Source of the DNA: Sphingomonas sp.
GTDB lineage: Bacteria; Pseudomonadota; Alphaproteobacteria; Sphingomonadales; Sphingomonadaceae
NCBI RefSeq assembly: GCF_003248515.1
Contig: NZ_QFOB01000022.1
Span: 1-43,143, forward strand
Reading direction: 5' to 3'
DNA length: 43,143 nucleotides
Both the position numbers and the translations under genes were made by a program. Each line of letters opens with the position of its first letter. The stretch's first letter is position 1. The notes beneath the pieces were generated by a model. It was not told the origin of the DNA. It did not search any database and worked only from the letters and a program-made list of their open reading frames with translations. Shown piece by piece: positions 8,412-16,253 of this stretch.

Positions 8412-11400
8412 TCAGAACGCCCACCGCAAGCCGAGCCGACCGCTATGATCGGTCCAGCCGTCCGCCACCTGCGCACGGTAGGTGATGAAGGCTGTCCAGC
8501 CGCCTTTGTGTGCGCTGAGGCTCGCACCGGCCCTCACGACATTCCTGTCGAGGCTGGCGCGGTTGCCGGCAAAGCGGGTCCCGTCCTCCGAGACGAGAAT
8601 GGTGTCCATGGTTCCCGCCGCCTGACTATGGCGATAGCCGATCTCGGCGTCGGGCACCCAGGTGATGCCGCTTTGGCTCGTGAAGGCTTGGGACCATCCA
8701 AGCGAGAAGAAGGGCGTGACAAAGGAGCGCTTTCCGTCGAGCCCAGAGACCGCGAAGCCCGGCAGCCCGCCTCCGGTCTCACGGAAGGCATCGGCCTCGA
8801 CATGGGACGCGATAAATCCGATCGCGGGCGTGAGCAGTGCGCCGCGCACCGCGATCGGCGCGGATAGCTGCACGGCACCGGTCAGGGCCGTGACGTCCCG
8901 GTCGGCCGAAGCGATGCCCAGGCCGGTGGGGCGGCGGGTGCTGTTCCAGGCGCGCGAATAGGTGAATGCCGCCGAGATGCCTATCGGACCGATCGGCTGC
9001 GCCCCATAGAGGCTGGCGTGGATCTCGTCGCCGCGACCGCTTCCTCCGGCACCGCCATCCAGCCAGGATCGAGCATAGGCCAAGGCGACTCCGATCCTCC
9101 CCGATCTACCCACCGTGAGGTCTCCGCCTGCCTGCAGGCCGGCCGTGCTCGCCCGGAAACCCGCACCGAGGGTTTGACCGGCTCCCTCCATCCATATGCG
9201 AGCGCGACGTCCCTCGCCGATTTCGGGATTATAGAAACTGTTGCCGCCGCCGTCGGGCTGGGTCCGGCCCAGCAGTTCAAGCGCCCTGGTTTCGTTCCCT
9301 ACGAGAAAGCCCGCGAGTTGTTCGCCGAACAGATGCGAGGCGTTGGGCGCGATCACTGTCGGCGGGGTCGGCGTTGGTGTCGGCGTGGGAGTGGGCGTCG
9401 GGGTGGGCGTTGGTGTCGGCGTGGGCGTCGGAGTCGGTGTTGGCGTAGGAGTTGGTGTCGGTGTTGGTGTCGGCGTAGGGGTTGGTGTCGGCGTCGGCGT
9501 CGGCGTAGGGGTTGGGGTGGGGGTCGGCGTTGCCGTTCCGATCACCAGATTTGCGCTCGTGCTCGAATATTCGAGCGACACAGGCGTGCCATCGGGCGCG
9601 GTCGTCCCCGGCGCCGCGCCGATGCTTGCGAAGGTACCGGACAAGGCGGTGGCGGTGAGGAAGGTGCGCGACGAGGCGGTGTAGGTGCCCGGCGCCCATG
9701 CCAGCAGCAGCTTGCCAGCAATCGTTGCGTCCGACTGCACCTTGACCTGGTCGATCGCGGTCGGTGACACGCCGACTACAAGTGTTCCACTCTCGGTCTG
9801 GACGTAGCGGCCGTTGATCGTGGTGAACTTGCCGGGGGCACCGCCAGCAGCGAGGTCGAGCGTCCCGGCATTGGTGACCACAAGGCCGAACGACGTGCCG
9901 TTCCCGTTGCCGCGGTTGCCGATTTGCCAGGCTTCCACGGGATCCGTCACCCCGACGGTCGCGAGCGTCGAGGTCGCGTCGATGTTAATCGCGCTCGCCT
10001 TGTCGATTTCCGTGGTGGAGCGGGTGTAAAGGTTGCCGCTGAGGGTCAGCTTCGAGCCGTTGGTGAGGTTGTAGGTGGCGAACCCCCCGGCGTTGTCGGT
10101 GCCGAAGCTGACGCCTTTCGTCGTATCGTTGGCGAAGGTGCCGCCGCGGATATCGACGCCGTCGAGTGTCAAAATATCGCCCGACGTTGCAAGACCGTGC
10201 ACATGCGTGAGTGCACTGATGTCCGCGCCTCCATGAATGGTGACGTTGTTGCCCGACAGCGATCCCGCGTTAGCGGGCGGCGATGACCAGGTGAGGCTGA
10301 TACCGCCGACCAGTTTGCCGCCTGTCCAATCGATCGTCGTCGGCCCTTGGGAGAAGTCTTCAGCATTTACCAGTATATCGCCGGTCACCGTACCGCCCAG
10401 CAGGTCGATCCTGCTGTTGGGTCCATGAAGCTCAAGGGCTGGCTGACCGCTGGTTGCGGTAATCGTGCCGGTGTTGGTGAATGTCGTCGTCGGGCGCGAG
10501 AAGATCGTTTGCGTGATGGTGCCCGCATTGTCGATGGCGAAGCTGCCGCCCGCATTGATTCCGACAAGGCGGTTGACCATTACCTGCCCGTCGACGGTTC
10601 CGCCGGGGCCGACGGTGAGCGATCCCTGCTGGCCGGAACTTACTTCGGCGTGAATTGCGACCGGTCCGTTGCCGAAGATGTCATTCGGCGCATGGCCGAT
10701 CACCCTGCCGTCGATCGTGATCGCGCTCGCCTTCCCCAACTGGTAGATCGCATAGCCGGCATCAACGGTGACGCCGGACGCCACGGTAATCCGCGACTGG
10801 CCCGAACCGCCGCTGGCGTAGATGCCCGCCACCAGCCCGCTACGATCCATGATATCGGAGTTGGCGTTGATGACGATGGCGCCGGGATCGGTCCCGGTCT
10901 GCATCGCGGTGATGACGCCGGTAATGCCGGTGGACGATCCGTTCGCGTTGGTACGGGTGAGCGAGCCGTCATTGGTGATGGTGATCGTGCCGCTGCCTGC
11001 GCTGGCGGCATAGATGGCCCGGTTGGTGGAGGTGACGCTGCCGGTGCGGGCGATATGGATGTCGATCGGGCCGCCGGGGCCATAGGTGTACGGGTTGGCA
11101 GAGGCATAGATGGCGTCGGAATTAGCGCCGATGGCCGAGTTCGGCGGATTGTCGGTCACGACCGCGCCGGTTACCGTCACGGCTATGGAGCCGGTTTGTG
11201 TCAGCACGTTGATGGCCCTGGAAGTGCCCGAGACATCGTGGACGTTCACCGTGGCGTTGCCGCTGCCCCGGCGGGACCCGTTTCCGAACACGACATCCAG
11301 GGTACTGTCGCCGACGCCGGTCAGTTTGCCGGTCGATGTCACACTTATATCGCCGGTGCCGTTGCTGCTGGCAAAGATTGCGCGGTTTTCGGCGGTCACG

Positions 11401-12026
11401 TCGGCGACGTTGATCGTGATCGAGCCCGTGGAAGAGTCCTGGTTCAACCGCGCCAGTATGGCTTGCTGGGCCTCAGGGAGGGCGCCGTGAGTCTGCGTCA
11501 CAAGGTCGCTGGTGGTGATCGCGATATTTCCGGTTATCCCGAAGGACAGGGCCGAGATGACGTTGTTCCTGCCGGTTACCCTGGCGGCGTTGATCGTGAC
11601 ATCGCCGTTGTTCGTGGCACTGATCGCGAAGTCCGTACGCCCGGTAATATTGCCGTTGCTGATCAGGCTGATGGCACCAGCGCCGCTGTTGTTTGCGAAG
11701 TTAATGCCGTATGTCGCGCCAGTGATATCGGCTTGATTGCTGTCGGTGAAGCTGCCCGGACCCGTAATATTGAAGCCCCCCCCGCTGCTGGTATCGACGG
11801 AAAATGTCGAATCGGTCGTCACGCTGGTCCTGGTGCCGTCGAGACTGATGTTCTGCTGCGCGGTCGCCGCGCCGGAGCAGATATAGGTCGCACCGTCCGA
11901 TTGGAGCACGCACCCCGCCGGCGCGCTCTGGGCATGAGCCCGGTCATACCCTCCGATGAAAGCGACGGCGGCGGAAACGCCCGCTGCAATTTGTGCGCGC
12001 ACCACTCTGCCATTTCTGGTCATCAT
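8412..12026 (-). CDS. Autotransporter (type V secretion) with beta-helix passenger and (TP)28 linker, 1204 aa
   Basis: ATG 12026 is chosen (MMTRNGRVV), with GAGGG just upstream. Signal peptide ends AHA at residue 32. A long Gly/Thr/Ser/Asn-rich passenger (about 35-830) is built of short repeats (ITSTGKLTG, INVADVTAENRAIFASS, ITNDGSLT and similar), typical of a right-handed beta-helix. It includes a passenger-associated-repeat-like stretch ending in YTASSRTFLTATAL. Then comes an uninterrupted run of 28 Thr-Pro pairs (about 832-888), and a C-terminal ~270-residue autotransporter barrel (GAGQTLGAGFRASTAGLQAGGD ... GLRWAF) ending in the terminal Phe that BamA recognises. The passenger would be displayed or released at the cell surface, with adhesion the usual role. 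No protease triad is visible in the passenger. A 10-bp inverted repeat and a LuxR-linked palindrome lie upstream. Confidence 0.9.
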   Translation of the reverse strand: MMTRNGRVVRAQIAAGVSAAVAFIGGYDRAHAQSAPAGCVLQSDGATYICSGAATAQQNISLDGTRTSVTTDSTFSVDTSSGGGFNITGPGSFTDSNQADITGATYGINFANNSGAGAISLISNGNITGRTDFAISATNNGDVTINAARVTGRNNVISALSFGITGNIAITTSDLVTQTHGALPEAQQAILARLNQDSSTGSITINVADVTAENRAIFASSNGTGDISVTSTGKLTGVGDSTLDVVFGNGSRRGSGNATVNVHDVSGTSRAINVLTQTGSIAVTVTGAVVTDNPPNSAIGANSDAIYASANPYTYGPGGPIDIHIARTGSVTSTNRAIYAASAGSGTITITNDGSLTRTNANGSSTGITGVITAMQTGTDPGAIVINANSDIMDRSGLVAGIYASGGSGQSRITVASGVTVDAGYAIYQLGKASAITIDGRVIGHAPNDIFGNGPVAIHAEVSSGQQGSLTVGPGGTVDGQVMVNRLVGINAGGSFAIDNAGTITQTIFSRPTTTFTNTGTITATSGQPALELHGPNSRIDLLGGTVTGDILVNAEDFSQGPTTIDWTGGKLVGGISLTWSSPPANAGSLSGNNVTIHGGADISALTHVHGLATSGDILTLDGVDIRGGTFANDTTKGVSFGTDNAGGFATYNLTNGSKLTLSGNLYTRSTTEIDKASAINIDATSTLATVGVTDPVEAWQIGNRGNGNGTSFGLVVTNAGTLDLAAGGAPGKFTTINGRYVQTESGTLVVGVSPTAIDQVKVQSDATIAGKLLLAWAPGTYTASSRTFLTATALSGTFASIGAAPGTTAPDGTPVSLEYSSTSANLVIGTATPTPTPTPTPTPTPTPTPTPTPTPTPTPTPTPTPTPTPTPTPTPTPTPTPTPTPTPPTVIAPNASHLFGEQLAGFLVGNETRALELLGRTQPDGGGNSFYNPEIGEGRRARIWMEGAGQTLGAGFRASTAGLQAGGDLTVGRSGRIGVALAYARSWLDGGAGGSGRGDEIHASLYGAQPIGPIGISAAFTYSRAWNSTRRPTGLGIASADRDVTALTGAVQLSAPIAVRGALLTPAIGFIASHVEADAFRETGGGLPGFAVSGLDGKRSFVTPFFSLGWSQAFTSQSGITWVPDAEIGYRHSQAAGTMDTILVSEDGTRFAGNRASLDRNVVRAGASLSAHKGGWTAFITYRAQVADGWTDHSGRLGLRWAF
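9364..9531 (-). repeat. Degenerate hexanucleotide tandem repeat, 28 units, coding (Thr-Pro)28
   Basis: Read on plus it is 28 consecutive GGNGTN units without interruption (9364-9531), coding Thr-Pro on the minus strand. Third positions vary, so the array is old or under selection for protein sequence rather than a fresh slippage product. It acts as a rigid proline-rich spacer between passenger and barrel. Confidence 0.9.
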
Positions 12027-12114
12027 GCCCTCTTCAGCTTCCCGGAATCCCGACAGCCCTCGTTGCCAGGACAAAGGTGTGTATGTGGTTGGCTGCCGAC
12101 CGCCGCCCACAAGC

Positions 12115-12146
12115 AATTATTCAACCCCTGACAGGATTGAATAATT
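12115..12146. promoter_or_regulatory. Perfect 10-bp inverted repeat upstream of the autotransporter
   Basis: AATTATTCAA (12115-12124) and TTGAATAATT (12137-12146) with a 12-nt spacer that contains a smaller palindrome CCTG-A-CAGG. It is AT-rich in a GC-rich setting, 89-120 nt before the autotransporter ATG. Likely an operator and/or promoter region; no gene overlaps it. Confidence 0.5.
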
Positions 12147-12291
12147 ACGAAATCAGCGCGCCTATGCTGATTTTGGTGTGTCGCGGCGAAGTCAGAACCC
12201 AAACCGTTCGACGCCTCTTCCCCTAAGGAGTGACGTGCTGCTTCCTGTAATCCTGCTTAGCGCCATCCTTTCAGCGGCGCTTCCACCAACT

Positions 12292-12307
12292 GGTGGAGGC
12301 CCGATCT
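12292..12307. promoter_or_regulatory. Palindrome TCCACCAACTGGTGGA, second copy of the luxR-upstream element
   Basis: Perfect 7-bp arms around AC. Matches the element at 4578-4593 at 15 of 16 positions. It lies 266 nt upstream of the autotransporter start in a 486-nt gene-free region (12027-12512) that otherwise holds only the AT-rich inverted repeat. Confidence 0.4.
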
Positions 12308-12512
12308 CAGCTTGCCTCTTGAATGCTGCGCTACAACTTGCAAATCAGGATTGATCTGGCGCTGTCTGTTATGGATGTCGTCGATCCACAGCGCCGTTAA
12401 TTGGCTGGGGTGCAGGGCTATTGAACGGGCGCGGGAAAGGTAGCCCATGCCTGTTTTTTGAACTGCCGAGATGGAAGACTGACAACCACAGCCTGAACCC
12501 GCCTGGATGGCG

Positions 12513-13031
12513 TCAGACTAGATCCGCCCGCTCCGTCCGGTTGTCGTAGAGAGGAACGTCGCCGGGCTGCCATTCGCCGACCGGCCAGATGCGCCCGTTA
12601 TAGCTGATGCGGCCCACGGGCACGCGTTCGAGCAGGACGGTTGCGTCGGGGAATATGGAAGCGCCCTCCCCAACCGCGTCGCGCCGTTCGCAGTAGAGAC
12701 GCGATGCCTCCGCCCAATCGGACGCGGCTATGTCCGGAAAGCCCTTCTGAGCGATTCTGAATGGCTTGCGGGACAGCCGCCGCCGCCCCTCAAAGGCGAG
12801 GATACGTGCAATATGGCCGGCATAGACGGCGACCGTTGCCCAGTAGGCTGCGAGGAAGGCCTTGCGCTTCTCCCAACTGGTGCGCGCACGACAGCGCGCA
12901 TCCTTGGCAAGGTCGAACAGCAGAATGGCGAGCAGCACCCGAGTGTCTTCGGGAATTGCACGCAGGAGACGCGCGGACGGGAGACCCAGCACCGGGTTGC
13001 GAACCTCGGCTCGGCGAGAGCGGTGATCCAT
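12513..13031 (-). CDS. Hypothetical backbone protein, 172 aa
   Basis: ATG 13031 with GGGAGG 7 nt upstream and only 12 nt after the stop of the DUF5983-like gene, so cotranscribed. The N-terminal half is helical and very basic (DLAKDARCRARTSWEKRKAFLAAYWATVAV, described by segment), then FEGRRRLSRKPFRIAQKGFPDIAASDWAEA. The C-terminal third is beta-rich (ISYNGRIWPVGEWQPGDVPLYDN). A short hydrophobic patch around AAYWATVAVYAGHIARIL might be buried rather than membrane-spanning. The strong positive charge would suit nucleic-acid contact. No family recognised. Confidence 0.6.
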   Translation of the reverse strand: MDHRSRRAEVRNPVLGLPSARLLRAIPEDTRVLLAILLFDLAKDARCRARTSWEKRKAFLAAYWATVAVYAGHIARILAFEGRRRLSRKPFRIAQKGFPDIAASDWAEASRLYCERRDAVGEGASIFPDATVLLERVPVGRISYNGRIWPVGEWQPGDVPLYDNRTERADLV

Positions 13032-13043
13032 GTCGGCCTCCCA

Positions 13044-13730
13044 TCACCAGTCGAAAGTCTCAAGTCCGTCGGTACAATCGGCATCGCGGTCGAGGAGCAG
13101 CCACCGACAGCCATGCAGCCGTGCAAAGTCGATGACGGAGCGCAGCTCTAGCGGCACCATGTCCAGTAAGGCTTCGTCGATGGGATCGGCGAGGACGAAC
13201 CAGCCATAGCCCGTTTCGGCGACGCACAACGGCCGGCCGTCGGGGAGCATCGGTGCCCATTGGTCGAGCAGGCTGGCCGTCGATGGCCTTATGTGGCTGG
13301 TGCTGATCACCATATGGCGCCTGATACGGAGGGGAGCGACCGGCTCCGGCAAGACGCCCTCTACGGCGATGCGCTCGGTCCAGAGATATTCGTCTTCGTG
13401 ACGTTCGAAATAGATCTGCACGAGTTGTTCGTCGTCGAACGTGGCAGGATCGCGCTTGTCGCGGATTTCTGGCCACCATTCACGGCAAAATCCCGCGATC
13501 TCGGCCATGAGCGTCTCGCGCGCGAGGGCCGCATGGAGGTTACCGCCCTCGCGGTGATCGATGAAGGCGACATGGACCTCAACGGCCAGTCGCGAGGAAT
13601 TCGCATCGAGCCACCATTCGGCCTGTTGCAGGTCAGCAAGCAGGTCGGGGGCGGCTGTCTGCGTCCCGGCCAGGGCAACGCGAACGCGCGCCAGAATGCT
13701 GGAAAGCTGGTTATGTGTAAGCGCGGTCAT
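13044..13730 (-). CDS. DUF5983-domain protein, 228 aa
   Basis: Start at ATG 13730 (MTALTHNQLSSIL) with GAGGAG 6 nt upstream. Residues ~1-140 form an unrecognised helical region (ILARVRVALAGTQTA, LADLQQAEWWLDANSS, CREWWPEIRDKRDPATFDDEQLVQIYFERH). The C-terminal ~90 residues fit DUF5983: MVISTSHIRPSTASLLDQW, ETGYGWFVLADPIDE and FARLHGCRWLLLDRDAD. DUF5983 proteins are common on plasmids and prophages of proteobacteria; their role is unknown. It follows the orphan sigma-like gene by 73 nt and precedes the 172-aa gene by 12 nt. It is the better match of the two DUF5983-like proteins in the window (other: 1411-1758). Confidence 0.7.
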   Translation of the reverse strand: MTALTHNQLSSILARVRVALAGTQTAAPDLLADLQQAEWWLDANSSRLAVEVHVAFIDHREGGNLHAALARETLMAEIAGFCREWWPEIRDKRDPATFDDEQLVQIYFERHEDEYLWTERIAVEGVLPEPVAPLRIRRHMVISTSHIRPSTASLLDQWAPMLPDGRPLCVAETGYGWFVLADPIDEALLDMVPLELRSVIDFARLHGCRWLLLDRDADCTDGLETFDW

Positions 13731-13803
13731 GATGATCTCCTCGGATCTGGAGGCATGCGTGGGAGCGGCGATGGTCGAAGAGCGTCGAGCCTGACGACGT
13801 CGG

Positions 13804-14301
13804 TCAGTCCGTGCCAATTGCGCGCGCGATAGCCGCCAGGGCGTCGGCCAGATGCCGTTCGACCTGGCTCGTGGTGATGGCCAAGCGTTCGGCGATCTGG
13901 GTGATGCTTTGGCCGTCCTGCTGATGCGCGAGCAGGACGGATCGATCGGACTCCGGCAAGGCGGCGACGGTCTGGCGATATCGCTGGGCCGTTACAGGAT
14001 CGATCACGGCCGGCAGCGCCGGTTCGATCCGGAGCCAGGCCCGAACCCACTCGCCCTGTTCATCCCGCGCGATGATGTTCTCGTCGTCATCGATCCGCAG
14101 AAAATCGCTGGACGACCAGCGATCGCGCGCTTGTGCGATTGCGGGATCGGTAGTGGCGGCCCGAGGAGACAAATATTTCTCAATGCGCGAGGCCAGTTCG
14201 TAGCTGTCCCGCCGCCGGTCCCGCCGCAGGCTGAAGCGCGGATGATCGTTGAAAAAGTCGAGCGCTTCGGCAAGGAGCGCGCGGGCGTGATGTTCGGGCA
14301 T
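13804..14301 (-). CDS. Orphan sigma-70 region-4-like helix-turn-helix protein, 165 aa
   Basis: ATG 14301 has GGAG 8 nt upstream. A backbone polypurine tract lies 48 nt before the start (14349-14362). Residues 1-110 are unrecognised (a helical, charged region with DDENIIARDEQGEWVRAWLRIEP in its second half). The last ~50 residues read as a sigma-70 region 4: ALPESDRSVLLAHQQDGQSI, then TQIAERLAITTSQVERHLADALAAI with the recognition helix TSQVERHLADAL. No region 2 (-10 recognition) is present, so it probably is not a complete sigma factor. It may act as a DNA-binding activator or anti-activator of the element's own genes. Confidence 0.7.
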   Translation of the reverse strand: MPEHHARALLAEALDFFNDHPRFSLRRDRRRDSYELASRIEKYLSPRAATTDPAIAQARDRWSSSDFLRIDDDENIIARDEQGEWVRAWLRIEPALPAVIDPVTAQRYRQTVAALPESDRSVLLAHQQDGQSITQIAERLAITTSQVERHLADALAAIARAIGTD

Positions 14302-14348
14302 GAAAAATCTCCGGTTCGCCGATCCTCTTGATCGGCACCCCGCCCACA

Positions 14349-14362
14349 CCCCCTTCCCTCCC
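14349..14362 (-). promoter_or_regulatory. Backbone polypurine leader tract 3
   Basis: Minus-strand GGGAGGGAAGGGGG, 48 nt upstream of the sigma-like gene. Immediately next to it is a short GC palindrome CCGGGTCACCCGG (14361-14373). Confidence 0.5.
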
Positions 14363-14386
14363 GGGTCACCCGGTCGCTCGGGTCAA

Positions 14387-15259
14387 TCATGCGGCCATGC
14401 GCAGCAGTGGGAGCGCGGTGACATCGCCCGCCAACGCCGAGCGATCGAGCACCGGATAAGGGAGGTCGGGAAGGCCGTGGGCCGCAATCTTCGCTGCCCG
14501 GGTTAGTGGGAAGAGGTAGACGTGGTTACCCGGATGGCGCTGGCGCCGCAGGAAACCCGCATGTTCAAGGTCAGCGAGCCAAGCTACCCGATCTTCGCCA
14601 GCCAGCGGTGCCCGCGCACCGGCCTGCAGCAATTGCTCCACGGCATAGCGCTGTCCGCTTTCGGCATTGCGAATTTTGGAAATCGCACGGCTGGATATGG
14701 GCTGGCCGTTGGGGAGGATGAGATCAACGCGGGGCGACGATCGCCCAGTGTATCGGCTACCCATAACCGAATAGAGTGTACCGACATGGCCAGGCATGAA
14801 AACCTGGCCATGTTGATCGATCCGACGGATCGGATCCGCGTAGGAAATAACCGAGATGATCTCGGGCTTCTCCTGCCGGAGAAGCTTGAAAGCGCGCGAC
14901 AGCATCCAGGTCTCGGCGTTGCCGCCGGTATCGTCGAACAGGACGAGGCGGCCCAAATCGCAGGCGCTGCGCGGATTGTTGAGCCCGGCCGACTTGGGCA
15001 CGCTCGCATTGTTGACGGGATGGGCGAAGATGCAAACGCCCACGAGTTCCGAATGGCCGCCCGCGCCGTTACGAAACAGGCCCACAGACAGGCGCGTTAC
15101 CGGCATCGAAGCGGCATAGTGGTGTTGGCGTACGAAGGGCGCCGCTTGCGTGACGGTGTCGATCACATCGACGGCAAATCTTCTGGGATCGATTTCGCTG
15201 GCGGCGGGCACCCAGCTGCTACGTCTGTCTCGCCAGCGCTGGCTTCTGGTGGTGATCAT
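14387..15259 (-). CDS. Mom-like DNA modification protein (GNAT fold), 290 aa
   Basis: Start set at ATG 15259; TTG 15268 with AAGG closer upstream is an alternative. The central part carries the pattern of the phage Mu Mom family: LGRLVLFDDTGGNAETWMLSRAF, then IISVISYADP, GHVGTLYSVMGSRYTGR. Mom is a GNAT-fold enzyme that turns adenine in DNA into a carbamoylmethyl form and so protects DNA from many restriction enzymes. A short insertion (IRRIDQHGQVFMP) separates VISYADP from GHVGTLY. The N-terminal FVRQHHYAASMPVTRLSVGLF also fits the family. The C-terminal ~80 residues (VEQLLQAGARAPLAGEDRVAWLADLEHAGFL) look like an added helical domain. On a mobile backbone this would be an anti-restriction function. 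Substrate and activity are inferred from family only. Confidence 0.65.
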   Translation of the reverse strand: MITTRSQRWRDRRSSWVPAASEIDPRRFAVDVIDTVTQAAPFVRQHHYAASMPVTRLSVGLFRNGAGGHSELVGVCIFAHPVNNASVPKSAGLNNPRSACDLGRLVLFDDTGGNAETWMLSRAFKLLRQEKPEIISVISYADPIRRIDQHGQVFMPGHVGTLYSVMGSRYTGRSSPRVDLILPNGQPISSRAISKIRNAESGQRYAVEQLLQAGARAPLAGEDRVAWLADLEHAGFLRRQRHPGNHVYLFPLTRAAKIAAHGLPDLPYPVLDRSALAGDVTALPLLRMAA

Positions 15260-15333
15260 GATCAGCAACTCGCCTTGGACAGGCCACGCCAGTCCTTCAC
15301 GTTCGTGAGGGGAGAACCGGCGTGGAGTTGTGG

Positions 15334-15540
15334 CTATCGACCGATCACGCGGCGCGTGAGGTCCGGGATGCGGCTGTTATCGTAGGGACTGCACACCGAC
15401 ATCTCGATCGCGTCGCGCTGGGCACGGTACCAGTCGGTAGCGTCGACCGTATAGCGTTCGGTGGCGAAGGGCTCGCCGCCGCTCGAGAACTCGACGTCGA
15501 TCGTGAAGGTCTGAAGGACGACCTGGAAGGAAGCGTTCAT
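15334..15540 (-). CDS. Small hypothetical protein, 68 aa
   Basis: ATG 15540 with AAAGGA 7 nt upstream. A compact beta-rich sequence (FQVVLQTFTIDVEFSSGGEPFATERYTV then DWYRAQRDAIEMSVCSP, by segment) with a basic end. It lies between the zinc-ribbon-like gene (stop 15632) and the Mom-like gene (start 15259). No motif recognised; the good ribosome site and collinear position support it as real. Confidence 0.5.
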   Translation of the reverse strand: MNASFQVVLQTFTIDVEFSSGGEPFATERYTVDATDWYRAQRDAIEMSVCSPYDNSRIPDLTRRVIGR

Positions 15541-15631
15541 GATGGAATCCTTTCGATATGAAAAGGGCGGCTCCGACGAAGGTCGAGGCCGCCACGAAGG
15601 GGATGGGTTGGTGAAGTCGGCGTGGTAGTCG

Positions 15632-16243
15632 TCAGCCCGGAGCCCGGTTGCGCCAGCTGGCTGCGGCCTGTTCGGCGGTCAGATTGTTCCGATTGTCCCG
15701 GCAGAAGAATTGGAACTCGGTGTCGTTGGCCAGCTTGGGGGCCTGCAGTTCTTCGATCACGTCCCAGATAAACGCACCGGTCGAACCCGGGGCGGCAAGC
15801 GGGACCCACTCAACCAGATGATTGCTGTCCGCGCCGCAGCGCTCGCAGGTCTGGCTGTCATAGGTAGCAAGCAGCACCCAGGCCTGTGCATCCTCGTCCC
15901 AACAGGCGTTGGCATCCCGGCTGATCCGTCCACTGCCGCAATGGCGGCATCGCGGCATCATGGGTGCAGGGACCGGCCGATCGTTGCTACTCGCGTCCGA
16001 CGATGCCGATTCTTGCGCGAAGCACGGAGGTACCGGCAGCGCCGCCACGGCATAGGCGGTGTCGATTCCAGGCCAGGCGCCGGTCAGATAGGTCGATCCG
16101 GCGCTTTCATGGTCATGCTTCTGGCCGTGCCAATCATCATCGGCCATGGCGAGTTGACAGGCTGCTTCAAGCGTCGGCGCCTCATAGGAGCGGTGCCGAA
16201 AGACCGGGAGTCGATATGTGCTTTCGATCGTGAAATTCGGCAT
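15632..16243 (-). CDS. Putative zinc-ribbon protein, 203 aa
   Basis: ATG 16243 (MPNFTIEST) with GGAGG 6-7 nt upstream, starting 10 nt after the DUF932 stop, so almost certainly cotranscribed. Two CxxC knuckles, C99-R-H-C102 and C133-E-R-C136, 30 residues apart, are the spacing of a zinc ribbon, here inside PRCRHCGSGRISRD and SQTCERCGADSNH. The N-terminal part (MPNFTIESTYRLPVFRHRSYEAPTLEAACQLAM) and the C-terminal part (FQFFCRDNRNNLTAEQAAASW) are unrecognised. Zinc ribbons of this size often bind nucleic acid or proteins, but no partner is visible. Confidence 0.65.
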   Translation of the reverse strand: MPNFTIESTYRLPVFRHRSYEAPTLEAACQLAMADDDWHGQKHDHESAGSTYLTGAWPGIDTAYAVAALPVPPCFAQESASSDASSNDRPVPAPMMPRCRHCGSGRISRDANACWDEDAQAWVLLATYDSQTCERCGADSNHLVEWVPLAAPGSTGAFIWDVIEELQAPKLANDTEFQFFCRDNRNNLTAEQAAASWRNRAPG

Positions 16244-16253
16244 GGCGCCCTCC

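Noticed and set aside
9364..9531. Possible CRISPR array or minisatellite
   Set aside because: The repeat unit is 6 bp with no spacers and lies in frame in a coding linker.
10347..12131. 594-aa frame on plus opposite the autotransporter
   Set aside because: Antisense frame made of Gly/Asp/Arg-rich shadow sequence; no ribosome site or motif.
12257..12448. 63-aa frame on minus in the gene-free region upstream of the autotransporter
   Set aside because: No ribosome site, no conserved-looking pattern, and it covers the palindrome at 12292; kept as non-coding.
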